Part shown: in pieces, positions 51,701 through 59,563 of the stretch
How positions within the stretch are numbered: the first letter of the stretch is position 1
How the letters are laid out: each line of letters begins with the position of its first letter
From: DATMBF01 sp035559595
GTDB lineage: Bacteria > Bacteroidota > Ignavibacteria > UBA10030
Length of the DNA stretch: 64,000 nucleotides
Assembly: GCA_035559595.1 (NCBI GenBank)
Contig: DATMBF010000007.1
Span: 1 to 64,000 of the forward strand
Direction: 5' to 3'
Position numbers and translations under genes: made by a program
Notes under the pieces: model-generated
What the model saw: the letters and a program-made list of their open reading frames with translations, nothing else
The model's database searches: none
Told to the model about the DNA's origin: nothing

Positions 51701-51904
51701 ACCGATCGAATCAAGATCTATCACCGATCGTCGGATCGGCTCATGAAAGCGCTCGCTCGCATGCAAGAGTACGTCAAACAAGAGACACTGGCGATAGAAC
51801 TCCTCATGCTGAATCAGAAAGAGCATTCTCCGGTCGAGCTTTCGAAGGAAGAGTTGAACGGCGAGCGTGCCGAAATCGGCGTTGAGAGAATTTCTCGGAT
51901 TTAG
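48716..51904 (+). CDS. ileS: Isoleucyl-tRNA synthetase, IleS2 (eukaryote-like) type with GIHH signature
   Basis: 1062 residues. Charges tRNA-Ile with isoleucine, with editing in the CP1 domain. The domain order is typical: Rossmann fold with the first class I signature, CP1 editing domain (TTPWTLISNVALAV), second signature KMSKS at residues 603-607 (QGQKMSKSKRN), anticodon-binding and C-terminal domains. Features such as GWDTHGLPVEIEVEKELG place it in the IleS2/eukaryote-like clade. The usual HIGH reads PGIHHV: Gly55-Ile56-His57-His58, that is, positions 1 and 3 of HxGH are swapped. In the literature this GxHH form goes with very high resistance to mupirocin. No T-box leader is present. Confidence 0.96.
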   Translation: MFKQLSDKLNYFELEQRILQFWDEQKIFAQSISKREGSPRFTFYEGPPTANGRPGIHHVMSRTLKDLICRYKTMRGFQVYRKAGWDTHGLPVEIEVEKELGFKHKDEIVKYGVAEFNKKCKESVWKYKSDWEQMTRIMGYWVDMEHPYITFENNYIESIWWALKQYYDKGMIYKGYKIQPYCPRCETPLSSHEVSLGYKDVSDPSVYVKMKVKGEENTFFLVWTTTPWTLISNVALAVHPDVDYVLVEHKSEKLILAEARLALLGDGYLLLRTMKGSELAGKEYERLFSYHQVKEKGWYVVGADFVTTEDGTGIVHMAPAYGEDDYQQAVKYGLPTIHPVNKSGEFGSDVPDFAGKFVKEADPEIIANLKKRGLLFKKESYLHSYPHCWRCSSPLLYYARESWYIRTTAYAKQMIELNKTINWIPPEVGEGRFGNWLEENKDWALSRDRFWGTPLPIWICDKCGDQECVGSVEELREKWSRSGVGGSGKSQTMSHEPILDLHKPYVDEIAWKCSRCGGTKHRTPELIDVWFDSGSMPFAQWHYPFENKEVFEKAYPADYISEGIDQTRGWFYTLHAIGSFLFGKPAFKNVLVNELILDKQGQKMSKSKRNTVDPFALIEKYGADAVRWYLVSNSPVWRPTLFDEEGIAEVQRKFFSTLLNTYAFFALYANIDRFTYQEKRIPVSERPEIDRWILSELNSLIRNYERWMDAYDVTRATRAVSDFTIDQLSNWYVRRNRRRFWKSEMGKDKTAAYQTLWECLVTMTKLMAPFAPFLADELFRVLNVGSQKEPVESVHLSFLPPVEESAIDPTLERKMERAIRIVGLVRAMRMKSNIKVRQPLRKILVPVMSDQDRREIEQMRDVILEEINVKVLEFVSDDSGIVRKKAKPNFKTLGPKFGKQVQVVAAAVRELGAQQIQALEREGVCRIAVDGADIEISREDVEILHEDIQGWLVETDGVMTVALDTELTEELIDEGLAREFVNRVQNMRKDAGFEVTDRIKIYHRSSDRLMKALARMQEYVKQETLAIELLMLNQKEHSPVELSKEELNGERAEIGVERISRI

Positions 51905-51956
51905 CAAAAAGTTTTCATATCTTATGATGTGAGGTTGAAACTAAAGGAAAGGAACC

Positions 51957-52466
51957 ATGGCGAAACGAAAGCCTGCAGTAAAGAAGAAGCGAACAACCGC
52001 GCACCCGAAGGGGGCAAAACCTGCAAAGGTCGGAGCTCCGGAAGCCCGGCAGGCGAGTCAGAAGTCGCAACCGGCACGGAAAGGATACAGTAAGACCGAC
52101 CTGGAGTATTTCAGGAATCTCATTCTCGAGAAGCGCAAAGAGATCCTTGAGGACTTGGAGTCCCTCAAAGCGAGTATGATGGACGTGACGACAGGGGAGT
52201 ATGTGAGTGAGAACTCGACGTACTCCCTGCACATGGAGCAGGGGACGGACACGATGGAGCGGGAAAAAACCTTCATGTACGCGGCTCGTGAGGGAAAGTT
52301 CCTCAACCATCTCGATGATGCCCTGAGACGCATCGAAAAGGGAACATACGGGTTTTGCATCGAGTGCGGAAAGCTCATCGACAAGGAGCGGTTAAAGGCG
52401 GTTCCGCACGCACAAATGTGCATCGATTGTAAGCTGAAAAAGGGCAACAAGCAGCAGGTAGGGTAG
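51957..52466 (+). CDS. DksA/TraR-type zinc-finger protein
   Basis: 169 residues. A Lys/Pro/Ala-rich N-terminal tail of about 40 residues precedes a coiled-coil hairpin (KTDLEYFRNLILEKRKEILE) and a C4 zinc finger (CIECGKLIDKERLKAVPHAQ and MCIDC). Such proteins bind RNA polymerase in the secondary channel or act as chaperone-like factors; the Bacteroidota versions are linked to lspA, as here. AAAGGAAAGGAACC precedes the start. It ends seven bases before lspA. Confidence 0.9.
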   Translation: MAKRKPAVKKKRTTAHPKGAKPAKVGAPEARQASQKSQPARKGYSKTDLEYFRNLILEKRKEILEDLESLKASMMDVTTGEYVSENSTYSLHMEQGTDTMEREKTFMYAAREGKFLNHLDDALRRIEKGTYGFCIECGKLIDKERLKAVPHAQMCIDCKLKKGNKQQVG

Positions 52467-52473
52467 GAGTACC

Positions 52474-53112
52474 GTGCGAGTCCTCTATCTCACAGGAATC
52501 ATCGTTGTTCTGGACCAGGTCACCAAGCTCCTTATCAAGGGCTTTTCGATGCCGTTCCTCAATATTTACCATTCCGGCATGCAGTTGGGGGCCAGCATCC
52601 CGATCATGGGGGAATTCTTCCGCCTCACGTTCATTGAGAATCCGGGCATGGCATTTGGCATCGATGTCGGTGGCAAACTCTTTCTCACCCTCTTCTCTCT
52701 GGCAGCGAGCATCGGTATCCTGTGGTACGTCTGGAAGGTCAGGGAAGAGTCCCTGGCTATCCGGATCCCTCTTGCCCTCATTCTTGGCGGAGCGATCGGG
52801 AATCTCATTGACCGCGTTTTCTACGGTGTCATTTTCGGCGAAGGACCGCTGTTCCACGGAAAGGTGGTCGATTTTTTGGATGTGGACTTCTTCAACATCG
52901 ATTTCTTCGGTTATCACATCCACCGATGGCCCGTCTTCAATATCGCTGATGCATCGGTGTCTGTCGGTGTCTTCCTTCTTCTCATTTTCCATCGCAAGTT
53001 CAAGTCGCTTGAGGAGCAACAGGCTCTTGCCGCCGCAACGCCCGTTGCGGATTCTCAAGGCGTGAACGACGGTCCCGCCATCCGTTCTACCGACCAGCAA
53101 AGCTCTCCGTAG
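52474..53112 (+). CDS. lspA: Lipoprotein signal peptidase (signal peptidase II)
   Basis: 212 residues beginning at GTG 52474 after TAGGAGT. Cleaves prolipoprotein signal peptides in the inner membrane; needed for the lipoproteins seen in this genome. Four membrane helices; catalytic Asp113 in IGNLIDRVFYG and Asp159 in FNIADASVSVG; ENPGMAFGI is the third conserved box. The C-terminal 40 residues form a polar tail not needed for the family. Between dksA-like and rluD genes, an arrangement common in many phyla. Confidence 0.95.
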   Translation: MRVLYLTGIIVVLDQVTKLLIKGFSMPFLNIYHSGMQLGASIPIMGEFFRLTFIENPGMAFGIDVGGKLFLTLFSLAASIGILWYVWKVREESLAIRIPLALILGGAIGNLIDRVFYGVIFGEGPLFHGKVVDFLDVDFFNIDFFGYHIHRWPVFNIADASVSVGVFLLLIFHRKFKSLEEQQALAAATPVADSQGVNDGPAIRSTDQQSSP

Positions 53113-53119
53113 TCCTCGA

Positions 53120-54112
53120 ATGCAGAGCGAGGTGAACACCGAAATTCTCCCGGTCTCCACGGAACGGGAAATTCTCTACGTTGTTGTTCCCGCCGGTCAG
53201 CGGCGCGAGCGTATCGATCTGTATCTCACCCATCAGATCGAAAATGCCACTCGAAACAAAGTGCAGCGGGCGATCGAAGCCGGCATGGTGTCGGTAAATG
53301 GGAAGCCCGTGAAGTCAAGTTATCAGATTTCGCCGGGCGATCGCATCCAAGTAACGTTCCCACGGCCCCCTCGGCCAGATGCCCAGCCGGAGCAGATCCC
53401 GCTGAATATCCTTTATGAAGACGAACATCTGATCGTTCTGAACAAGCCGGCCGGAATGGTGACGCACCCCGCTCACGGACATTACACGGGTACTCTCGTC
53501 AATGCTCTCCTCTATCACTGTAATCAACTCTCGATGGGGGATACGACGAGACCCGGCATTGTGCATCGTCTCGACAAGGATACGAGCGGACTCATGGTCG
53601 TGGCGAAGTCAGATCATGTGCATCATCAGCTCGCGAAACAATTTTCAAAGCGAACGATCGAACGGCAGTACTGGGCCCTTGTCTGGGGGAAGTTGAAAAA
53701 ACCGAGTGGCATCATCGAAGCGACCATTGGGAGAAGTCGGAAGAACAGAAAGAAGGTTGTTGTGATGGAGGAAGGAAAGCATTCGGTCACGAGATTCGAA
53801 GTCCTGAAGGAGTTCGATTTTCTTTCACTCCTTCGACTCAATCTCAAAACCGGTCGCACGCATCAGATTCGCGTCCACATGGCCTACATTGGGCATCCCG
53901 TGTTTGGCGATCCAACGTATGGTGGGAGAAATCATTTCTGGGGAGGATTAGAGGGAAAGAAAGCGCAACAGGCGCGTCATCTCCTTTCGTTGATTTCCCG
54001 CCAGGCGCTGCATGCGAAGACAATAGGATTCGTTCATCCCGTTACGGGTGAGAACCTCAAGTTCGACTCGGAGCTTCCGAAAGACATGAAAGAAGTGATT
54101 GACCGATTGTAA
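53120..54112 (+). CDS. rluD: Ribosomal large-subunit pseudouridine synthase, RluD type
   Basis: 330 residues. An N-terminal S4 RNA-binding domain (RERIDLYLTHQIENATRNKV) is followed by the RluA/C/D catalytic domain with Asp152 in GIVHRLDKDTSGL and the KPAGMVTHPAHG, LNLKTGRTHQIRVHM boxes. Makes pseudouridines in 23S rRNA helix 69 if it is a true RluD. Eight bases after lspA. It converges with the DUF6600 gene 24 bases later, with no clear terminator. Confidence 0.93.
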   Translation: MQSEVNTEILPVSTEREILYVVVPAGQRRERIDLYLTHQIENATRNKVQRAIEAGMVSVNGKPVKSSYQISPGDRIQVTFPRPPRPDAQPEQIPLNILYEDEHLIVLNKPAGMVTHPAHGHYTGTLVNALLYHCNQLSMGDTTRPGIVHRLDKDTSGLMVVAKSDHVHHQLAKQFSKRTIERQYWALVWGKLKKPSGIIEATIGRSRKNRKKVVVMEEGKHSVTRFEVLKEFDFLSLLRLNLKTGRTHQIRVHMAYIGHPVFGDPTYGGRNHFWGGLEGKKAQQARHLLSLISRQALHAKTIGFVHPVTGENLKFDSELPKDMKEVIDRL

Positions 54113-54136
54113 CCGGTCCTAACGATCAGAGTCCTT

Positions 54137-55291
54137 CTATTGCTCTCTCCGTGCGCCCGAGCGTCGTGATCGCTCACCGGCATGCGGTTGTTGGCGCGGA
54201 GGAGGAGCTGGTCTGACCGACCTTTCCTCTCGTCTGGATGGAGTGTCAAACGATCGAATCCGACTGCGAGGTTCAGCCTCATTGTGTCTGAGTTCTTCTC
54301 TTGGATTCTCCGGCCTGCGACCAAGCCTTCGGAGGATCGAGCGCGGCGCTCTGCGATCTTGCGCTTCGTTATCATCCCTCGAAAACGAACCGCGCTCTCT
54401 TCCTCCAATACTCTCTCGCTGCCGATTTCTCTCGTACTCGACTCCATCAGGTTCCCGACGAATTCGCCGTATGTCCAGACTTGTCGGCCGATCTGCACGC
54501 CGCGCTTCGAATCGCTCTCGACTGGTCTCCCGCGGTGATCGATCCGGTCTGAACACCTCAATGCGCCCCCGCTCGCCGTCGCGGATCAGTCGCTCACCAC
54601 GCTCTCGTGACTCCTGGATTTCCATCCGCTCGATACGGACATTCCCGCCTCGCTCGATCAGCGAGCGGTCGACGCCGCGGTTGATGATTCGGTCGCCGTT
54701 CACTTCGTATCTGCCGCCTGAGCGTGTGTAGCCAATAAGCCGCCTTGATTGCTCCTCCGGCTCAATGTGCCGATCCACAGACTCGCCCCCGAAATGCCGG
54801 ACCGTAACGAAGTTCCAATATCGAGGTGGGGCATACCAGCGAGTGGTGAAGCGGATGCCGACAGTAATGCTCAATCGAGCATACGGCGGTAACGGGGCCC
54901 AACCGATATAGTCATCATTGTACCTCCACTCGACCCATGCCGGACCCCAAACCCGATCGGGAATCCAAATCCATCCATAATAATCATCATAATACCATCG
55001 ACCATAGTGGAAGACGATCCAACCAAACGGCTCATGCGAAACCCAGTACCAACCGAAGTCTGTCCACACCCATCGCCCAAAGCAGTACGGACGCCATCCG
55101 GCCATAACGCTCACAGGTCTCCATCCATAGAATCCTGCGTCAAACTCAATCCATTCACCATACGGCTGGAGGTGGTCGTAAAAATACTCCACGCCCGCAG
55201 AAGCGGAGAATCCCGAAGGTTGTGCGTGAGTTGGTTGATACCCCATTCCTGTAAGTATAATAAGAGAGAATGCCAGTCCGAAGAATTTCAT
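54137..55291 (-). CDS. Exported DUF6600-type Trp/Tyr-rich protein
   Basis: 384 residues from ATG 55291 with AAAGGTG upstream. A signal peptide (FFGLAFSLIILTGMGYQPTHA) leads to an aromatic-rich region of about 150 residues built from short repeats such as YGEWIEFDAGFYGWRP, FGRWVWTDFGWYWVSHEPFG and WYYDDYYGWIWIPDRVWGPA, which fits DUF6600. The C-terminal half is an Arg/Glu-rich, low-complexity tail (about 25% Arg). Function unknown; the family is found in the envelope of Gram-negatives. It is divergent from the GH31 gene. Confidence 0.8.
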   Translation of the reverse strand: MKFFGLAFSLIILTGMGYQPTHAQPSGFSASAGVEYFYDHLQPYGEWIEFDAGFYGWRPVSVMAGWRPYCFGRWVWTDFGWYWVSHEPFGWIVFHYGRWYYDDYYGWIWIPDRVWGPAWVEWRYNDDYIGWAPLPPYARLSITVGIRFTTRWYAPPRYWNFVTVRHFGGESVDRHIEPEEQSRRLIGYTRSGGRYEVNGDRIINRGVDRSLIERGGNVRIERMEIQESRERGERLIRDGERGRIEVFRPDRSPRETSRERFEARRADRPTSLDIRRIRREPDGVEYERNRQRESIGGRERGSFSRDDNEAQDRRAPRSILRRLGRRPENPREELRHNEAEPRSRIRSFDTPSRREERSVRPAPPPRQQPHAGERSRRSGARREQ

Positions 55292-55480
55292 AGTAACACC
55301 TTTCCTTTCCGAAGCCCGCCTGAAAGGGGCAAGAGACGTGCCATAAAACCCTGGGTTCATTGGGCAATTTTAGCAAGAACTTCGAGTTTCGACTGTATGC
55401 TCTCAATGGCAGGCTGTGCTGTTGGGAGAACACCTCGATTTCTTGCTTTTCTGCCAATCGCTTTCAACATTCAGCACGAT

Positions 55481-57937
55481 ATGAGACTGGGTCTTCGCAT
55501 CTTTCTGTCTTTCTTTTTTCTGCCTTGTTTCCTCCATTTCGCCGAGGCTCAATGGCAATCTGTCGGCAATGTAACAGGCTTCCGAGCCGAAGGGGCTAAG
55601 GTTACGATTCGAGCAGGGGAAAGCCAATTGCTCGTTCATGCACTTGCGCCGGATCTGTTTCGCATTCGCCTCGCCCCCAAAGGTACCTTTGAACCGGATC
55701 GCTCCGTTGCCGTTGTGAAAACCGATTGGCCGGTCATTCAGCCCAAAGTCACGGATGCCGGCTCGAACCTCAAGATCGCAACCGACGAGATTACGATTGT
55801 CGTCCAGAAACGGCCCCTGCGCCTCCAGTTTGTTGACGCTGAAGGTCGTGCAATCAACGCGGATGATCCCGCAAAAGGAATGTCGTGGGATGGGGAGGAG
55901 GTGCGCATCTGGAAAACCACACCTCTCGACGAGAACTACTACGGCTTTGGGGAGAAAGCAGGAAGACTCAACAAGAAACACAAGCACATGGCGATGTGGA
56001 ACTCCGACATCCCCGCTTACAAAGCCGATACGGATCCGCTCTACCAGTCGATTCCCTTCTTCTACGGCATTCGGGGCGGACGTGCGTATGCGATCTTCTT
56101 CGACAATACCTACTGGTCGTCGTTCGATATGGGGAAGGAATCGATGGATCGGTATTCGTTCGGAGCATCGGGTGGCGAGCTGAACTACTATTTCTTCTAT
56201 GGTCCATCCCCGAAGAAGATTCTTTCGCGATTCACAGAGCTTGTCGGGAGAATGCCACTTCCGCCGCGATGGTCGCTCGGCTATCAGCAATGCCGGTGGA
56301 GCTATGCGCCGGAGAGTCGAGTGAGAGAGATTGCAAAGAACTTTCGCGAGAAAAACATTCCTGCGGACGTGATGTATCTTGATATCGATTACATGGAGGG
56401 ATATCGGATCTTTACATGGGACAACGCGAAGTTTCCTGACCCCACGAAAATGATTTCAGATCTACGGAAGGATGGATTCAGAATTGCCGTGATTGTTGAT
56501 CCGGGAATCAAGCAGGATACTGGCTACCATGCTTACCGAACTGGACTTGCCGGCAATCATTTTCTGAAATATCCCGATGGCCGCGTCTACAGTGGAAAAG
56601 TCTGGCCCGGCGAGTGCGCGTTTCCGGACTTCTCAAGCGCTGCCTCCCGTCGCTGGTGGGGCGATCAGTTCAAGATGCTGATCGATGCGGGCGTGCGAGG
56701 CTGGTGGAACGACATGAACGAGCCCTCTGTCTTCGATGTCCCAACGAAAACAGTCGATCTCTCCGTGATTCATGATGACGAAGGATTCAAGACATCTCAT
56801 CGAAAGAATCACAACACCTATGGAATGCAAATGACACAAGCGACGTACGATGGCGTAAAGCGTCTGCTGCCGTCTGAGCGTCCGTTCGTCCTGACCAGAG
56901 CCTCCTATGCAGGTGGACATCGCTACTCGGCAGCTTGGACGGGAGACAACATCGCCTCGTGGGAACATCTGCAAATGGCAGTGCCGATGTGTCTGAACCT
57001 CAGCATTTCCGGTCAACCGTTTGTGGGCACAGATATCGGAGGATTCATCGGCTATCCTTCTGGAGAGTTATTTGCGCGTTGGTTACAGCTTGGAGTCTTC
57101 ACACCTCTCATGAGGGCACACTCTGTCATTAACGAAAAGAACAAAGAGCCCTGGGAGTACGGTGAGCAGTTCACGGAAATCAACAGAAAGACCATCGAGC
57201 TACGATATCGATTGTTACCGTACATCTATAATGCTCTGTATCAGGCTTCAGTGACAGGCATTCCTCCAATGCGTCCACTGGTTTTCGAGTATCCCGACGA
57301 CGGTCACTACCAATGGAACGAGACGGAATTTATGTTTGGTGATGATCTCCTTGTAGCACCTGTCCTGTGGGAGGGAGCGACCAAGCGTACGGTTCGACTT
57401 CCGAAAGGGATCTGGTATGATTACTGGACGCAGACGAGGTTTGATGGCGGAAAAGATGCTACTGTCGAGGCGCCCATTGACCGAATTCCAATTTTTGTTC
57501 GGGCAGGAGCTGTTATCCCCACTCAGCAGCTCGTTCAATACACTGACGAAGCTCCGATTGATCCGCTGACCTACACAGTCTATCCCGGCGGGAATGGCGC
57601 TACGATGTATTATGAGGATGACGGGATATCGTTTGATTTCGAGAGGGGGAGCTATTTCCGTCGGACAATACACTTCTCGATGGATGGACGGTCCAGGAAG
57701 CTTGCGCTGGGGAAAGTCGAAGGATCATATGATCCTCCTGCACGATCAGTGGTGTTTCTCTTTATCGATACCGATCGTCCGCGTGACGGTGTACTGTTGG
57801 GTCGGAGGAAGCTTAGCGAAGCGAATGAAAGCAGCTTGGTGGGTGCGAAGGAGGGTTGGAGTTATTCGTCGGACAGGCGAATCGTTTTGGTGAAGTTTCC
57901 GGAAAGCAGGAATGAACGAACCATCACAATTCAATAA
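55481..57937 (+). CDS. Exported GH31 alpha-glucosidase
   Basis: 818 residues from ATG 55481; the frame is open upstream to 55007, but only this start gives a signal peptide (LRIFLSFFFLPCFLHFAEAQ). Glycoside hydrolase family 31: the nucleophile Asp411 in WWNDMNEPSVFD, the acid/base Asp489 in AAWTGDNIASWEHL, and the substrate loop DIDYMEGYRIFTWD and QCRWSYAPES. It should hydrolyse terminal alpha-glucosidic links in maltodextrins or similar in the periplasm. A C-terminal beta-sandwich follows (from about residue 690). No carbohydrate transport genes are nearby. Confidence 0.93.
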   Translation: MRLGLRIFLSFFFLPCFLHFAEAQWQSVGNVTGFRAEGAKVTIRAGESQLLVHALAPDLFRIRLAPKGTFEPDRSVAVVKTDWPVIQPKVTDAGSNLKIATDEITIVVQKRPLRLQFVDAEGRAINADDPAKGMSWDGEEVRIWKTTPLDENYYGFGEKAGRLNKKHKHMAMWNSDIPAYKADTDPLYQSIPFFYGIRGGRAYAIFFDNTYWSSFDMGKESMDRYSFGASGGELNYYFFYGPSPKKILSRFTELVGRMPLPPRWSLGYQQCRWSYAPESRVREIAKNFREKNIPADVMYLDIDYMEGYRIFTWDNAKFPDPTKMISDLRKDGFRIAVIVDPGIKQDTGYHAYRTGLAGNHFLKYPDGRVYSGKVWPGECAFPDFSSAASRRWWGDQFKMLIDAGVRGWWNDMNEPSVFDVPTKTVDLSVIHDDEGFKTSHRKNHNTYGMQMTQATYDGVKRLLPSERPFVLTRASYAGGHRYSAAWTGDNIASWEHLQMAVPMCLNLSISGQPFVGTDIGGFIGYPSGELFARWLQLGVFTPLMRAHSVINEKNKEPWEYGEQFTEINRKTIELRYRLLPYIYNALYQASVTGIPPMRPLVFEYPDDGHYQWNETEFMFGDDLLVAPVLWEGATKRTVRLPKGIWYDYWTQTRFDGGKDATVEAPIDRIPIFVRAGAVIPTQQLVQYTDEAPIDPLTYTVYPGGNGATMYYEDDGISFDFERGSYFRRTIHFSMDGRSRKLALGKVEGSYDPPARSVVFLFIDTDRPRDGVLLGRRKLSEANESSLVGAKEGWSYSSDRRIVLVKFPESRNERTITIQ

Positions 57938-57965
57938 CCTTTGGTCAATAACCTCTGGCTGACGA

Positions 57966-58154
57966 ATGGCAGCAATCGATACATTTGAATGGCTTGTGAG
58001 GCAACTCTGGCCTCAGACAAATGAGTCGACCCGATGGCTTATTGATGAAAAACGCAAGGAATTGTTGGCCCTCAGGAATGAAAATGAACGCCTCCTTTTC
58101 ATTGAAAACCTCTTGCAAGAGATGCGGGAAATGAAGAGATGGAAGGGAAGCTGA
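57966..58154 (+). CDS. Small helical protein, unknown function
   Basis: 62 residues with protein-like composition: FEWLVRQLWPQTNESTRWLI and KELLALRNENERLLFIENLL, an amphipathic helix. ATG 57966 has no clear ribosome site. I recognise no family. It lies 28 bases after the GH31 gene, so it might be translated in the same transcript. Confidence 0.4.
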   Translation: MAAIDTFEWLVRQLWPQTNESTRWLIDEKRKELLALRNENERLLFIENLLQEMREMKRWKGS

Positions 58155-58397
58155 CGGCAATATCGTGGCATTCATCTCAACTTGCCATTGAAGATGGCGC
58201 CTGTGGCCGTACAAAAGTCATTGCAAACGGCTGTCGAAATTATAGGTCGGGATACCGTCGCGCCCAGGTTTGAGGTTCCGGAAATCATCGGTTTCTGACT
58301 ACACTCGAAGTATCGATCCGGTTTTTTGGACTTTTTGGACAGCCCCGAAGCAATGACTGTTGAGAAACTTCTTGTACAGCCTCTCCCACTCTTAACC

Positions 58398-58961
58398 TTA
58401 CTCCTCAAGCTTCAGCTTCTTCAACTTTGGTCGAATGACAAACGTGCAGTACGGAGCATGAGGATTATTCTTGTAATAATCCTGGTGGTAGTTTTCGGCC
58501 GGGTAGAAGGCTTTCAAAGGCTGGATCTCCGTAACGATCTGATCATCGAAAAGCTTCTGCGCCTCCGCTTTTGATCGTTCCGCAATCTTTCTTTGCTCTT
58601 CGTTATGATAAAAGATCACCGACCGATATTGCGTTCCCACGTCGGCCCCCTGGCGGTTGAGCGTTGTGGGATCGTGAGCCTTCCAGAACCAATTGAAAAT
58701 CTCGGCAAACGTGATCGTTGAGGGATCGTAGGTAATCTGGGCCACTTCGGCGTGACCGGTTTTTCCCGTGCAGACCTCTTCGTACGTCGGGTTTGGCTTT
58801 GTGCCGCCGGCATATCCCGCCACGACGGATTTCACGCCCGGCAGTCGTTCGTAAACAGCCTCAACGCACCAGAAACACCCACCGCCTAACGTTGCCTGCT
58901 CGGTTGATTTCATTGAGCTTCCTTGAAAAAATGAGAGGAGAAGTGTTATCGCGAAGAGCAT
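58398..58961 (-). CDS. msrA: Peptide-methionine (S)-S-oxide reductase MsrA
   Basis: Reduces methionine sulfoxide in proteins. The active-site motif GGGCFWCVEAVYE and the substrate motif YRSVIFYHNEEQ, with AENYHQDYY at the C-terminal part, are clear. Two starts are possible. ATG 58961 yields 187 residues with a hydrophobic N-terminus (LFAITLLLSFFQGSS) that could be a signal peptide, though with no basic residue. ATG 58913 has AAGGAAG ahead of it and gives a cytosolic 171-residue enzyme. I give the longer one and cannot decide from sequence alone. Confidence 0.93.
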   Translation of the reverse strand: MLFAITLLLSFFQGSSMKSTEQATLGGGCFWCVEAVYERLPGVKSVVAGYAGGTKPNPTYEEVCTGKTGHAEVAQITYDPSTITFAEIFNWFWKAHDPTTLNRQGADVGTQYRSVIFYHNEEQRKIAERSKAEAQKLFDDQIVTEIQPLKAFYPAENYHQDYYKNNPHAPYCTFVIRPKLKKLKLEE

Positions 58962-59031
58962 ACCTGTCTAAGAACACAGAATACCGACGTTTCGGTTTCT
59001 GAGAAGATCTGCGCGCGCTTTGAGCAGAATG

Positions 59032-59400
59032 TTAGGATGGGTTTAGCGCGGATCGAATGACGCGAAGAAGCTCATCGAGATCAAACGGCTTTGTAATGTA
59101 AGCCGTAGCGCCAAGATTTTTGGCTTTCCGGGCCGAATCTGCGTCATCAAACGATGTCACGTAGATGAAGGGAATCTGCTTTGTCGGCGTTTCTTTTCGG
59201 ATTTGTTCAATCATTTCAAACCCGTCCATCTCACCCATCTTGAGGTCGGAGATGATCAAGTCTGGTCTGTAGTTTGGCAGAAGCTTAAGCGCCTCTTCAG
59301 CAGAGGTCGATCGTTGCACGTGATATCCCTCCTCCTCCAACACCGATCCGACGATCTGAACCAAATTCTCTTCATCTTCAACCAGGAGGATGTTCTTCAT
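59032..59400 (-). CDS. Receiver-only response regulator
   Basis: 122 residues from ATG 59400. Acidic pair in LLVEDEENLVQIV, phospho-acceptor Asp in LIISDLKMGEMDG, Thr in FIYVTSFDD, and Lys in AYITKPFDLDELL, the PleD/CheY-type layout. No output domain. Unlike the receivers at 13 kb it does not belong to the NarL family. No kinase is adjacent; guaA starts 163 bases away in the other direction. Phosphotransfer from an unlinked hybrid kinase is likely. Confidence 0.9.
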   Translation of the reverse strand: MKNILLVEDEENLVQIVGSVLEEEGYHVQRSTSAEEALKLLPNYRPDLIISDLKMGEMDGFEMIEQIRKETPTKQIPFIYVTSFDDADSARKAKNLGATAYITKPFDLDELLRVIRSALNPS

Positions 59401-59563
59401 CGGGAGGCCTTTCTTTTGAATGTTCTCCTGTTTGGAGGAAGTTACGAAAAGAAAATAGAAAAGCGAATCGCTGCAGACTATGACGCGTCGCACACTCAAG
59501 GGAATGAAAGGGACCCCGAAGGGGGCTTTTGGAAACCCCTCGATATTTCGCTATATTCGAAGC